Shown one piece after another: positions 25,476 through 34,571 of a DNA stretch of 64,000 nucleotides (position 1 is the stretch's first letter; every line of letters begins with the position of its first letter). This DNA comes from Cytophagaceae bacterium (lineage in GTDB: Bacteria > Bacteroidota > Bacteroidia > Cytophagales > Flexibacteraceae): positions 1 to 64,000 of the forward strand of contig JAIXQU010000051.1 of NCBI GenBank assembly GCA_027485575.1, in the 5' to 3' direction. The notes under the pieces were generated by a model. The model had not been told where the DNA came from. It worked only from the letters and a program-made list of their open reading frames with translations, and did no database searches. Made by a program: the position numbers and the translations under genes.

Positions 25476-26237
25476 TTATTGGAAATCTTTGCTTTTCCTC
25501 AGAAATTCTTCTGCCAGCAATAAATCCTCTGGAGAATCTATACCAATGGTTTCTAATTCATTTTCAGCCACATAAATGTTGTATCCAGCTTCCAGCCAAC
25601 GCAGTTGTTCAAGATTTTCAGCCAGCTCAAGTTGCCCCGGTGGCAGTTTACTTATTTCCAATAATACCTTTGAAGTATAGGCATACATTCCCAAATGTCG
25701 GAAATAGGGGGCCTTTTCCTTCCAGAGTTTTTCATTTTCGCCTCTCACAAAAGGTATTGTACTTCTGCTGAAATACAGGGCTTTACCCGTGGTGGATTTC
25801 ACCAGTTTCACCACATTGGGATTGAAAATGGCTTCCTCACTTACAGTTTTCTGACACAAGGTTCCAATATCAGCATGGGTTTTGTTCATCAAGGCAACCA
25901 GTTCCTCAATTTGCCTGGGGTCAATAAAGGGTTCATCCCCCTGAACATTGATAATGATTTGAGCATCTGATTGGCTTTTTTCAAATGCTTCGGCACAGCG
26001 GTCTGTTCCGGAAACACATGAAACCGAAGTCATAACTACCTCTCCACCAAAAGAATAAACTTCACCTGCAATCCTATCGTCATCCGTGGCAACCACAACC
26101 CGTTCAATGTTTCCTGCCTTTTTGGTTTGCTCAAAAACCCGCTGAATCATGGTTTTGCCTCCAATTTTAACAAGGGGCTTGCCTGGAAATCGGGTACTTG
26201 CATATCTGGCCGGGATAATGGCTAAGGCTGATTTCAT
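25476..26237 (-). CDS. kdsB: 3-deoxy-manno-octulosonate cytidylyltransferase (CMP-Kdo synthetase)
   Basis: 253 residues; activates Kdo with CTP for the lipopolysaccharide inner core. The N-terminal nucleotide-binding stretch IPARYASTRFPGKPLVKIGG is diagnostic, followed by VQGDEPFIDPRQIEEL and the C-terminal NLEQLRWLEAGYNIYV and GIDSPEDL. Length is normal. It is the last gene of a minus-strand run with the unknown 26249 gene and menE. It signals a Gram-negative envelope with Kdo. Confidence 0.97.
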   Translation of the reverse strand: MKSALAIIPARYASTRFPGKPLVKIGGKTMIQRVFEQTKKAGNIERVVVATDDDRIAGEVYSFGGEVVMTSVSCVSGTDRCAEAFEKSQSDAQIIINVQGDEPFIDPRQIEELVALMNKTHADIGTLCQKTVSEEAIFNPNVVKLVKSTTGKALYFSRSTIPFVRGENEKLWKEKAPYFRHLGMYAYTSKVLLEISKLPPGQLELAENLEQLRWLEAGYNIYVAENELETIGIDSPEDLLLAEEFLRKSKDFQ

Positions 26238-26248
26238 ATAATTGATTT

Positions 26249-26968
26249 CTATAGTTTTACTCTTTCAGATATCCAATTCCAGATTTTTCCGTTCAGGTTT
26301 TTCTGATAGGGAATCCATATTTCACCATTTAACAACCAAAACCAGCCTTTGCTTTTCGGCAATTGGTATAAATCCTGATGGGTTGCTTCTCTTTCTACCC
26401 AGATTTTAACTTCGTTTTGAGAACTCAGCCAATCTTCTTCTGAGAACCCAATTTTTTCGTTTGACAACAACTCCGCTTCAACTGTCCGGTTGGCAAAACT
26501 CCAAATCACCCTTGCCTGCTCAAAAAAATTATTTTTTTCCAATCGGCCGAGAACCAATTCCATAGGTTGCTCTTTTCCTGATTCTTCTAAACAGGCCTGA
26601 ACCAATTGCTCGGTAAAAGAGATCCAAACTTCAGGATTGGCAGGTGATTTGGGGATTTCCCCTGAGGTTGCCGAAATTTTAATTCTTGACTCATTTTCTT
26701 CCGGAAAATCAGTGGTTGCTATGACCATTTTATTCAATTCCTGAAGCCAGTTTTTGGAGAGATTACCCTCCCAGATAAGATCATCATCCATAGAAAATCC
26801 TTCGGCCTCAATTTCTTCCTTTGGTATTTCATCCCTTTCGGTGAATATTTGTTCCAGATAAATGCCAAGTTCATTTGCTCCAAAAGGTTTTAGCTCGGCC
26901 TTTACAGAAAAGGAGTGGGGAGGCGGAACGTCAATATCGGTCTGGTAATAAATGGTTAATTCCTTCAT
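26249..26968 (-). CDS. Conserved-looking protein of unknown function
   Basis: 239 residues, acidic, no signal peptide or membrane helix. It starts MKELTIYYQTDIDVPPPHSF and is rich in Trp (for example EVWISFTEQLVQACLEE, SKGWFWLLNGEIWIPYQ and the final KIWNWISERVKL). I do not recognise a family. It lies 11 bp before kdsB and 13 bp after menE, so it is almost certainly cotranscribed, but these neighbours do not point to one pathway. Confidence 0.6.
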   Translation of the reverse strand: MKELTIYYQTDIDVPPPHSFSVKAELKPFGANELGIYLEQIFTERDEIPKEEIEAEGFSMDDDLIWEGNLSKNWLQELNKMVIATTDFPEENESRIKISATSGEIPKSPANPEVWISFTEQLVQACLEESGKEQPMELVLGRLEKNNFFEQARVIWSFANRTVEAELLSNEKIGFSEEDWLSSQNEVKIWVEREATHQDLYQLPKSKGWFWLLNGEIWIPYQKNLNGKIWNWISERVKL

Positions 26969-26981
26969 CTTTTTATTGGGG

Positions 26982-28124
26982 TTAAAATTGTTTCTTCCAA
27001 ATGGGTAATATTTTTTCTATTAGAGTTTTTAAGGCTGGTTTATCTACTTTTAAAGAGGCTGTAACCGGTATTTTTTCTATTTCATAGATGGCTTTTGGCA
27101 AAATTTTAGGGTCTTCATTTTGCCTGATATTTGCCATAAATTCTGACCAGAAACCTTCTCCATCCGGAATATTTGTCTTATTGCTTTCAAAGACCATAAC
27201 CAGAACTTCTCCGAAAACTGAATTATGAATGCCTACCAATTCAAAGTTAATTGATTTCCAAGGCAAATAATTGAATATTATAGTTTTAACTGATTCCGGA
27301 TTGATTTTCAGCCCATCAGAATTTATGATTTCATCCATTCTGCCTGCTAAGAAAAATGAATTCTCACTGACCAGATTTACAGTATCTTTTGTTTGGAGCC
27401 ATACATTTTGTGTCACCTTCCCAAGGATAGCCAAACAACCGTTTTCTTCTGTTTTTATTTGAATTCCAGGTAAAATTTGAAAGGGGATTTCTTCAGGTTT
27501 AAGATTTTGGTTGGGTATATAATGGTTTTTAATGGCAATGTGCGAGGCTGTCTCAGTCATTCCATACGATTGAAAAACAGGGCAATTCAATGCCTGAATT
27601 TTACCCTGGGTTTTTTTTGAAATTTCAGCTCCACCGACCAGAATTCCCTTCCAGTTTTTCGAGTGCCTATTGATTTTATTATTTTCAACAACAGCGTCTA
27701 ATTGTCTGGGCACCATAGATATGAACCACTTTTTTTTAGTAAGTAATTCTGAGTTTTCAGGCAGCCCATTCGAAGAGGGTTCTACAATCCACAGGTCAAT
27801 ACCAGCCAGAAATGACCGGGCTAAAACCATAATTCCACCAATATGATTGGCGGGAATGCAAAGAATTAAGCCAACTTCATTTTTATCAAGACCAAAGAAA
27901 TCAATGCTGGTCCGGGCACTGGTTTCAATTTGATTTCGGTGCAGTAATATTTTAGATGGAGTACCCGTAGATCCCGAAGTTTTTACTTCAAAGGTATCTT
28001 TCCCGGAAAAATAAAAATTAGCAAACTCAAAAACAGGTTTAAGGAATTCATGATTTTCAGCAAGTAAATGTTGTTGAAAAAACAGATTTGAAGGATAACC
28101 AATTTCCTTAAACCAAATTGTCAT
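26982..28124 (-). CDS. menE: AMP-binding enzyme, probably o-succinylbenzoate–CoA ligase
   Basis: 380 residues of the adenylate-forming superfamily. The AMP/P-loop motif is TSGSTGTPSKILLHRNQ, with NHIGGIMVLARSFLAG and QSYGMTETASHIAIKNHY following, and a C-terminal GRMDEIINSDGLKINPE hinge. The short length and the N-terminus fit Bacteroidota MenE, which makes o-succinylbenzoyl-CoA in menaquinone synthesis. No other men gene is adjacent, so a different acyl-CoA ligase role is possible. It follows the LytTR regulator gene by 63 bp. Confidence 0.8.
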   Translation of the reverse strand: MTIWFKEIGYPSNLFFQQHLLAENHEFLKPVFEFANFYFSGKDTFEVKTSGSTGTPSKILLHRNQIETSARTSIDFFGLDKNEVGLILCIPANHIGGIMVLARSFLAGIDLWIVEPSSNGLPENSELLTKKKWFISMVPRQLDAVVENNKINRHSKNWKGILVGGAEISKKTQGKIQALNCPVFQSYGMTETASHIAIKNHYIPNQNLKPEEIPFQILPGIQIKTEENGCLAILGKVTQNVWLQTKDTVNLVSENSFFLAGRMDEIINSDGLKINPESVKTIIFNYLPWKSINFELVGIHNSVFGEVLVMVFESNKTNIPDGEGFWSEFMANIRQNEDPKILPKAIYEIEKIPVTASLKVDKPALKTLIEKILPIWKKQF

Positions 28125-28187
28125 TTATTTTTTTCCTGAAGTTTGAATCTGGTTTAATTCAAAACTAAACCAGGTCCCCTTCAAGTT

Positions 28188-28910
28188 CTATAGAAAGTTA
28201 AGCCTTTGAAAAAGACTGTCTTGATAAGTTTTTGAAATAGGAATATGCTTGGCATTAATAATCAGAGTATTCCCTTCAATAAATTGAATTTTTCTCATGT
28301 TTACAATATAAGACCGATGGACCCGAATGAAGGTACTGCCTTTTAATTTTTCCTCTATGGCCTTCATTGTGCTATAAACAATATATCGGGTGTTTTCGGT
28401 ATACACCAAAACATAATCTGCCAAAGCTTCGATAAAATAAATATCCTGATAAGATAGTTTGTAGAATTTCGAATTTGACTTAACGTAGATTTCTTTCAGA
28501 TCTTCATTTTGGCTTGCCTGGCGCTTTGTGAAATAAATTGTATCAATTGCCCTGTGAATGGACTTGGCAAATCTTTCAAATTGAACCGGTTTTACGAGGT
28601 AATCGAGGGCTTTTAAATCAAAAGCCTCAACTGCATAACCTGATTCTGTGGTAATTAAAATGGTTTCCGGTAAATTTGGAATTGATTTCATTAATTCAAT
28701 TCCGCTCATCTCAGGCATATTAATATCCAGAAGAAGAATGTCAACATCCGGATTATTAATGAGAAAGTTAAATCCTTCTTTTCCACTTTGAAGAGAAGCT
28801 TTCAAGACAAGAAAATCAATTCTACTAATATAGTTTTCAAGGATTAATCTTGAAGCATCATCGTCTTCTACAATTACACAAGAATAAGTAACAGCGGTTT
28901 TTTCAATCAT
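28188..28910 (-). CDS. LytTR family response regulator
   Basis: 240 residues: receiver domain (1–125) with acidic pocket VEDDD, phospho-acceptor Asp62 in LLLDINMPEMSG, and Lys in LDYLVKPVQF; then a LytTR DNA-binding domain (YVKSNSKFYKLSYQDIYFIEALADYVLVYT ... GSTFIRVHRSYIVNM). Such regulators usually pair with a membrane 7TMR or LytS-type kinase, but no kinase gene is present here. It is monocistronic or leads the menE-kdsB run. Targets unknown. Confidence 0.92.
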   Translation of the reverse strand: MIEKTAVTYSCVIVEDDDASRLILENYISRIDFLVLKASLQSGKEGFNFLINNPDVDILLLDINMPEMSGIELMKSIPNLPETILITTESGYAVEAFDLKALDYLVKPVQFERFAKSIHRAIDTIYFTKRQASQNEDLKEIYVKSNSKFYKLSYQDIYFIEALADYVLVYTENTRYIVYSTMKAIEEKLKGSTFIRVHRSYIVNMRKIQFIEGNTLIINAKHIPISKTYQDSLFQRLNFL

Positions 28911-28983
28911 TGGTCAATATAAAATGCAATCCAAATTGTCTTAATATCAAAAGGCAAATGTGGTATAAAAATGGAAAATTATC

Positions 28984-29029
28984 TTATCAATTTTATGAGA
29001 TAAATTTATGAGATAAAATTAATTGATAA
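28984..29029. repeat. AT-rich tandem palindromes downstream of isoaspartyl peptidase
   Basis: TTTATGAGATAAA occurs twice in tandem (each itself palindromic) and is flanked by TTATCAATT and AATTGATAA, making a nested inverted repeat of ~46 bp. It sits between the 3' end of the peptidase gene and the 5' side of the LytTR gene, so it may end the first transcript or be an operator of the second. No T-run of terminator quality is seen. Confidence 0.45.
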
Positions 29030-29038
29030 AATCCGTTT

Positions 29039-29989
29039 TTACGAATAAATAAAAGTTTCGGAAATGCCATTTTCTAAAATCAGCCCTCTGTACATTCCCG
29101 GGGTATTAAATTCAAAGCAAATTTCTCCGGATTTGTCAATCGCAATTAATCCTCCACATTCGGGATCTTGCTGGTTAAGCTTGTTAACAACAAATCTGCA
29201 GGCTTCCGCTAAATTTAATCCTTTGTATTCCATCAGACAAGAAATATCATAGGCGACCACATTTCTAATAAAAGTTTCTCCTTGGCCGGTACAGGATACT
29301 GCACAAGTGGCATTGTTGGCATAAGTGCCAGCGCCAATAATTGGGGAGTCGCCAATTCTACCAAACCTTTTATTGGTGAGTCCACCGGTTGAAGTTGCGG
29401 CAGCCAGATTTCCGTCCATGTCCAATGCTACTGCTCCGACGGTTCCAAATTTTTTATTGTCTTCTCCAACTTTTGTGAGTTTGACGTTGTGGTCCAACTG
29501 AAATTTATCAGTATCTATAATCTGAAGAAGTTGTTGATATCGGAAATCAGTAAAATAATAGGATGACTCCACTTGTTTTACGCCGTGTTGGGCGGCAAAT
29601 TTCTCTGCCCCTTCACCACAAAGCATCACATAATCAGATTCTCTAAGAATTTTCATCGCCAGGTTGACTGGGTTTTTGATATTAGTAACCCCGGCCACTG
29701 CACCCGCCTTCAATGTTTTTCCATCCATTATTGAGGCATCAAGCTCGTGTTTCTTATCGTGAGTGAATACCGCACCTTTTCCAGCATTGAATAAAGGGTT
29801 GTCTTCCAGCACTTTTACAGATGCTTCAACTGCCAATAAACTGCTTCCGCCCTTTTCCAGAATTTGATAACCTGCTGCTAAGGCCAATTCCAAACCAGAC
29901 CTGTAATCCTTTTCAAGTTGTGGCGTCATTGATGATTTTAAAATAGTTCCTGCTCCACCATGAACCAAAAGCCTGAATTTTTTTTCCAT
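29039..29989 (-). CDS. iaaA: Isoaspartyl peptidase / plant-type L-asparaginase
   Basis: 316-residue Ntn-hydrolase precursor that self-cleaves before a catalytic Thr and then hydrolyses asparagine or beta-aspartyl peptides. The N-terminal VHGGAGTI, the middle NAGKGAVFTHDKKHELDASIMDG and the cleavage site KFGTVGAVALD (Thr nucleophile, about residue 182) are clear, followed by TSTGGLTNKRFGRIGDSPIIGAG. No signal peptide is present, so it is cytoplasmic; some homologues in this phylum are periplasmic. Divergent from the MtfA-like gene with 32 bp between. Confidence 0.93.
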   Translation of the reverse strand: MEKKFRLLVHGGAGTILKSSMTPQLEKDYRSGLELALAAGYQILEKGGSSLLAVEASVKVLEDNPLFNAGKGAVFTHDKKHELDASIMDGKTLKAGAVAGVTNIKNPVNLAMKILRESDYVMLCGEGAEKFAAQHGVKQVESSYYFTDFRYQQLLQIIDTDKFQLDHNVKLTKVGEDNKKFGTVGAVALDMDGNLAAATSTGGLTNKRFGRIGDSPIIGAGTYANNATCAVSCTGQGETFIRNVVAYDISCLMEYKGLNLAEACRFVVNKLNQQDPECGGLIAIDKSGEICFEFNTPGMYRGLILENGISETFIYS

Positions 29990-30021
29990 CGATTAAATCA
30001 TTCTGTTTTCGAGCCACAAAA

Positions 30022-30924
30022 GTGGTTCAAATTGAGTTGGCATTGCAAGTAGAATCTTTATTAAAAAATAAAAATTTTAGTTGTTTTGTGGCTTGTTGTA
30101 AAAGATTAATTAAGTCGGGTTTGGAAATCATTTTCTTGTTTTTATTTATTGGGTTAATCATCTTGTTTACCTTTATTGGAGGTGGAGGCCGAAATTATCG
30201 TAGTTTAAAAGAATTCAGAAGTCTAAAGCGTAATACCAGCCACCCTCAGATTTCAGATTCGATTCTTAACACCGAGGTTGAGTTTTACAAAAAGCTTGGT
30301 GAAGAAGAAAAAATCAGATTTAGAAACGAAACTCAATGGTTTTTAGAAAATATCAGGATTACACCGATTGGTTTTGAACTTACTGAACTTGATAGGCTCC
30401 TGGTTGCTGCATCTGGCATCATCCCGATTTTTAATTTTCCGGAATGGCATTTTTACGATTTGGATGAGGTAATGCTTTTCAAAGACTCCATTAACGTCGA
30501 TTTTGAAACCAATGCACACGACAGCAATATTTTGGGCATGGTAGGTTCAGGAAAAATGGAGCGAAAAATGGCCCTTTCAAGAAAAGCTCTTTATGATGGA
30601 TTTAATAATAAAACCGACAAGTTCAATACTGCCATTCATGAGTTTATTCATATGGTTGACATTGCGGATGGAACAATAGATGGCTTGCCTAAAGTGCTGA
30701 TGGACAAACAATATGCCTTGCCCTGGTTAAAATTGATACGGGAAAAGATTAGCCATATTAAGACGGGTAATTCTGACATTGACAGCTATGGTGCAACCAA
30801 TCTTTCAGAGTTTTTTGCTGTTGCTGGCGAGTATTTTTTTGAAAGGCCAGACTTATTGAAAATGAAACATCCCGAGCTATTTGAGCAAATGAACAACTTC
30901 TTCCATGGGAAAAATACAAGCTAA
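30022..30924 (+). CDS. MtfA-like zinc-dependent peptidase, membrane anchored
   Basis: 300 residues. A membrane helix (LEIIFLFLFIGLIILFTFIGG) is followed by an M90/MtfA peptidase domain with the zinc motif HEFIH at 206–210 and a downstream glutamate helix in LSEFFAVAGEYFFERPDLL. E. coli MtfA binds Mlc and has peptidase activity; the role here is unknown. There is no in-frame ATG until far inside the domain, so translation must start at GTG 30022 or at a TTG such as the one before the membrane helix. Start uncertain. Confidence 0.82.
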   Translation: MVQIELALQVESLLKNKNFSCFVACCKRLIKSGLEIIFLFLFIGLIILFTFIGGGGRNYRSLKEFRSLKRNTSHPQISDSILNTEVEFYKKLGEEEKIRFRNETQWFLENIRITPIGFELTELDRLLVAASGIIPIFNFPEWHFYDLDEVMLFKDSINVDFETNAHDSNILGMVGSGKMERKMALSRKALYDGFNNKTDKFNTAIHEFIHMVDIADGTIDGLPKVLMDKQYALPWLKLIREKISHIKTGNSDIDSYGATNLSEFFAVAGEYFFERPDLLKMKHPELFEQMNNFFHGKNTS

Positions 30925-30995
30925 ACACTTAGCCATTCAAGCGAAGAAAACCCAATTTCAAATAAACCCCGACTCAGAAAAATTACCTGTCCTTT

Positions 30996-32153
30996 CTAAA
31001 AGAAGGATCTTCCTTCATTTACCATTTTCCTAAGCAAAACAGAGCATCGGTATCTTGGGTCGTGGTAAGAGGAAAACAGGTCATCCAGTTGGTTTACAAT
31101 GGATTCTATCCCAATTTCATCAGCCCATTTTAATAAGCCTTTTGGATAATTCACACCTTTGGTCATTGCCAGGTCAATTTCAGGAGCAGAAGAAATTCCA
31201 TAATGCAGTGCTTCTGAAGCTTCATTTATCAGCATAGCCAAAACACGAGTGAATATCTCTTTTCCCAAAATCTCATCCTCATTGGGTTCTGGCCTGGTTG
31301 TCCCGTTTTCATAAGAATAAAAGCCTTTTCCTGACTTCCTTCCCAAATATCCTGCTTCGAAATGTCTTTTCTGCGTGAAAGAAGGCATATATCTTGGGTC
31401 ACAAAAAAAGGAATGGAAAACAGTTTCAGTAACCGTATAGTTGATGTCATTTCCTATAAAATCCATGAGTTCGAATGGCCCCATTGGAAATCTACCAAAT
31501 TTTTTTAAGGCCCAATCAATGGTGGAAAAATCTGCAATTCCTTCATCATAAATGCGAAGTGCCTCCCCATAAAAGGGTCTGGCAACCCGGTTGACAATAA
31601 AGCCTGGTGTATCTTTGGCAACCACAGTGGTTTTTCCCCAGTTTTGAATGGTTTTGTTGGTTTTTTCAACTACCTCAGGATTGGTTTGAATGGCTGGGAT
31701 TATTTCAACCAGTTTCATAATCTGAGCCGGATTGAAAAAATGGATTCCGATAAATCTATGCGGCTTTTTACATGAGGATGCCAAAGAGGAAATGGAAAGG
31801 GCCGAAGTGTTGGAGGCCAAAATGCAGGAGTCAGAAACCAGATTTTCGAGTTGGCTAAAAATGAGAGATTTAGCTTCTTTGTTTTCGATAATCGCCTCAA
31901 TTACCAAATCACATTCAGAAAAGTCATTTAAATCATTGGCAATAAAAATTCTTTCCAAAATTTCATCCGCCTCTGTTTGTGCGACTTTAGCTTTTGCAAC
32001 CAAGCCGGAAAGCGATTTTTGAATTTTGCCTTTTACCTGGGAAAGTGTGGCTGGGAAGCTGTCAAAAACGATTACTTTTTCCCCTGAGCTGGCGGCAACC
32101 TGGGCTATGCCGATTCCCATCGTTCCAGCCCCTAAAATACCAATTATTTTCAT
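30996..32153 (-). CDS. paaH: 3-hydroxyacyl-CoA dehydrogenase (phenylacetate pathway)
   Basis: 385 residues with N-terminal NAD fold (IGILGAGTMGIGIAQVAA), the catalytic His region GIHFFNPAQIMKLVEIIP, and a second C-terminal dehydrogenase domain (KGVNYPKGLLKWADEIG). PaaH oxidises 3-hydroxyadipyl-CoA to 3-oxoadipyl-CoA. It overlaps paaG by ATGA and ends the paaEABCDGH operon. The thiolase PaaJ and ring-opening PaaZ are not next to it. Confidence 0.88.
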   Translation of the reverse strand: MKIIGILGAGTMGIGIAQVAASSGEKVIVFDSFPATLSQVKGKIQKSLSGLVAKAKVAQTEADEILERIFIANDLNDFSECDLVIEAIIENKEAKSLIFSQLENLVSDSCILASNTSALSISSLASSCKKPHRFIGIHFFNPAQIMKLVEIIPAIQTNPEVVEKTNKTIQNWGKTTVVAKDTPGFIVNRVARPFYGEALRIYDEGIADFSTIDWALKKFGRFPMGPFELMDFIGNDINYTVTETVFHSFFCDPRYMPSFTQKRHFEAGYLGRKSGKGFYSYENGTTRPEPNEDEILGKEIFTRVLAMLINEASEALHYGISSAPEIDLAMTKGVNYPKGLLKWADEIGIESIVNQLDDLFSSYHDPRYRCSVLLRKMVNEGRSFF

Positions 32154-32932
32154 TTTCCTTTAAAAACGGGTTTTCTCTTTTCTAAAAAAGCCTGAATTCC
32201 TTCTTTGCAATCTTCTGATTCGCTGGCTTCTATCTGAAGCCTGGTTTCGGCTTCCAATTGTTGTTCAAGGGTATGATTTAAGCCCTCGTTGAAAGCCTTT
32301 TTAGTTAGTGCCAATCCGTAAGTTGGCATATTTCTTAGGTTTTCAGTTAAATTCTCAACAAAATTTCTGAATTCTTCGTCTGGAATCGATTTGTATATCA
32401 TTCCCATTTTTTCAGCTTCAATGGCAGAAATTTTATCTCCCAACATAGAAATGGCCAAAGCTTTTTGAAATCCAATTAGTTTTGGTAGAAAATAAGTTCC
32501 TCCACTGTCTGGAATCAATCCAATGGCACTAAAAGCCTGAATAAAATTTGCAGATTCAGTTGCCACAACAATGTCGCAAGCCAAAGCAATATTGGCCCCG
32601 GCACCTGCGGCCACGCCATTTACCGCAGCCAAAACTGGCTTTTCTAAATTTCTGATTGCTAGAATGATTGGGCCATAATGTTCTTCTAAAATGGCTTTAA
32701 ATCCCGGGTGAAGTTCAGGATTGGTCACCTCAACGAGATCTTGTCCTGCACAAAAGGCCTTCCCTTCTCCAGAAATGACTACCACGCGAATTTCCGGGTC
32801 TTCATTGCAATCCCTGAGTGCCTTCTGGACAGCAAAAGCCATCGATCTATTGAAACTATTGTAAGACTTAGGTCGATTTAGAATAATTTTTCCTATGCCA
32901 TTCGTTTTTGTAAAAAATATGGTTTCTTCCAT
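32150..32932 (-). CDS. paaG: Enoyl-CoA hydratase/isomerase, probable PaaG
   Basis: 260 residues from ATG 32932 (MEETIFFTKTNGIGKI); the ORF-track start 14 codons upstream is less likely. Crotonase motifs: AFCAGQDLVEV, then ANGVAAGAGANIALACDIVVA and SAIGLIPDSGGTYFLPKLIG. The catalytic Asp in PDSGGT in place of the second Glu marks the PaaG isomerase type, which turns the ring epoxide of phenylacetyl-CoA into the oxepin form. Its place between paaD and paaH supports this. PaaF (hydratase) is absent. Confidence 0.87.
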   Translation of the reverse strand: MEETIFFTKTNGIGKIILNRPKSYNSFNRSMAFAVQKALRDCNEDPEIRVVVISGEGKAFCAGQDLVEVTNPELHPGFKAILEEHYGPIILAIRNLEKPVLAAVNGVAAGAGANIALACDIVVATESANFIQAFSAIGLIPDSGGTYFLPKLIGFQKALAISMLGDKISAIEAEKMGMIYKSIPDEEFRNFVENLTENLRNMPTYGLALTKKAFNEGLNHTLEQQLEAETRLQIEASESEDCKEGIQAFLEKRKPVFKGK

Positions 32933-32980
32933 TATTGATTGGTCTGAAATTATTTTTGAATCATTAAATAACAAATTGGT

Positions 32981-33472
32981 TCACAGACACTTGAAATAAT
33001 CAAAAGGCTCATGGCAATCCTGGCATTGGAACAAAGCCTTACAAGCAGTAGAACCAAACTGACTGATTAATTTGGTGTTTGTTGAACCACATCGGGTGCA
33101 TTTAACTATCCTTTCTCCATGAAGTAGCGCCCTTTTATCCATGGAAGCATCCATGGGTGGAGCAATGCCATAATCTTTCATTTTTTTCCTGCCTGATTCT
33201 GAAATCCAGTCTGTTGTCCAGGCCGGAGAAAGAACCAATTTAATTTTCCCCGTATAGCCTGCTTTTTGAAGTGCCGATTTAATATCATCGCCAATAACAT
33301 CCATGGCGGGACAACCAGAATATGTAGGAGTAATGGTTACGGTTACTTCTTTATTCTCAATTTCAATTTCCTTTATAATGCCCAAATCCTCAATGGTTAA
33401 CACAGGAATTTCAGGATCTGAAACTGATTTCAGAATCTCCTTTATTACGTTTAAAGTAGAGTTCGGGTTCAT
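32981..33472 (-). CDS. paaD: Phenylacetyl-CoA epoxidase subunit PaaD
   Basis: 163 residues with an N-terminal DUF59/MIP18-like domain (SVSDPEIPVLTIEDLGII; TYSGCPAMDVIG) and a C-terminal zinc ribbon (CTRCGSTNTK ... FQCQDCHEPFDYFKCL). PaaD is required for assembly or maturation of the epoxidase, probably in iron cluster delivery. It follows paaC by 6 bp. Length and domain order match the family. Confidence 0.94.
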   Translation of the reverse strand: MNPNSTLNVIKEILKSVSDPEIPVLTIEDLGIIKEIEIENKEVTVTITPTYSGCPAMDVIGDDIKSALQKAGYTGKIKLVLSPAWTTDWISESGRKKMKDYGIAPPMDASMDKRALLHGERIVKCTRCGSTNTKLISQFGSTACKALFQCQDCHEPFDYFKCL

Positions 33473-33478
33473 ATTGGC

Positions 33479-34231
33479 TTACCAGTTCATCTGTGGGTAG
33501 GTTCTTTGCATATATTGCAAATCAGCCAAAATAAATCCGAGATGTTCTGAATGTACACCTAATTTGCCTCCTTTCTGAGACCAGTCTACACCTTCAACTG
33601 AAAGTGCAGCTTCGTTGAATATGTATTTTGTATCGCTGAGGAAATCTGCTTTTACCAAATCAAGGTTGGCTCCGATTCCAAGTTGGGACATCTCATTTTC
33701 TACTTCCGTTTCCTCAAAAATTCCTCCACAATAAGTCCATAAGATAGAAACCGCTTTTTGAATTTTACCGTGACTTTCTTCAGTTCCATCACCTAGTCTT
33801 TTGACCCATTCTGAGGAAAAACGATGGTGATATTGAACCTCTTTAATCGATTTTTGAGCAATTGCTGCAATCTGAGAATCTTTACTGCCTACCAACTGGT
33901 TTAATAGAGGTAAATGATATGCATCAAATAAATATTGCCGGGCAATTACCCAGGCAAAATCGGTATTGGGTTGTTCTACTAACCTGTAATTTCTATATTC
34001 ATGCTCGTACCTAAGAAAAGCTAAATCATCCTCTGTCTTTCCAAGTCCTTGAATTTCAGCTGCATATTGCAAGTAATTTCTAACTTGTCCGAACAAATCC
34101 AAAGAAATATTTGTAAGACCAATGTCTGTTTCAAGATTGGGGCCATGTCCACATAGTTCAGAAAGCCTGTGTCCCAAAATCAATGGGTTATCTGCAAGGA
34201 TTAAGAGGTAGTTGTAAATTTTTTGGTTCAT
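33479..34231 (-). CDS. paaC: Phenylacetyl-CoA epoxidase structural subunit PaaC
   Basis: 250-residue ferritin-like subunit that pairs with catalytic PaaA. Typical stretches are LADNPLILGHRLSELCGHGP, DLFGQVRNYLQYA and EVQYHHRFSSEWVKRLGDGT. PaaC lacks a complete di-iron site and stabilises the PaaA fold. It overlaps nothing and lies 1 bp after paaB and 6 bp before paaD. Confidence 0.95.
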   Translation of the reverse strand: MNQKIYNYLLILADNPLILGHRLSELCGHGPNLETDIGLTNISLDLFGQVRNYLQYAAEIQGLGKTEDDLAFLRYEHEYRNYRLVEQPNTDFAWVIARQYLFDAYHLPLLNQLVGSKDSQIAAIAQKSIKEVQYHHRFSSEWVKRLGDGTEESHGKIQKAVSILWTYCGGIFEETEVENEMSQLGIGANLDLVKADFLSDTKYIFNEAALSVEGVDWSQKGGKLGVHSEHLGFILADLQYMQRTYPQMNW

Positions 34232-34232
34232 T

Positions 34233-34517
34233 CTACATGTGGGTTAGTTCATCTGGTAAAATGTAAAATGTTGGATGCCTGTAGATTTTGTCAGCGGCAG
34301 GTTCAAACAATTCTCCATTTTCTTCCGGATTAGATGCGGTAATTTCTTTTGAAGGGACTACCCATATACTAACACCTTCTTGCCGTCTGGTATAAACATC
34401 TCTTGCATTTTCGATGGCCATTTTCGCATCTGTTGCATGAATGCTTCCAACATGGCGATGATCTAGTCCACTTTTACTTCTGATAAATACTTCCCAAACG
34501 GGCCATTCTTTTTTCAT
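34233..34517 (-). CDS. paaB: Phenylacetyl-CoA epoxidase subunit PaaB
   Basis: 94 residues; matches PaaB by WPVWEVFIRSKSGLDHRHVGS and the middle ALEN-like NARDVYTRRQEGVSIWVVPS. PaaB bridges PaaAC heterodimers in the epoxidase complex and is needed for activity. It is 54 bp after paaA, the widest gap in the operon apart from the leader. Confidence 0.95.
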   Translation of the reverse strand: MKKEWPVWEVFIRSKSGLDHRHVGSIHATDAKMAIENARDVYTRRQEGVSIWVVPSKEITASNPEENGELFEPAADKIYRHPTFYILPDELTHM

Positions 34518-34571
34518 TTTTCAGAGATTAGGTTTGGTTTAACTAAATGATTTTTTTCGTCCTTCAATATT

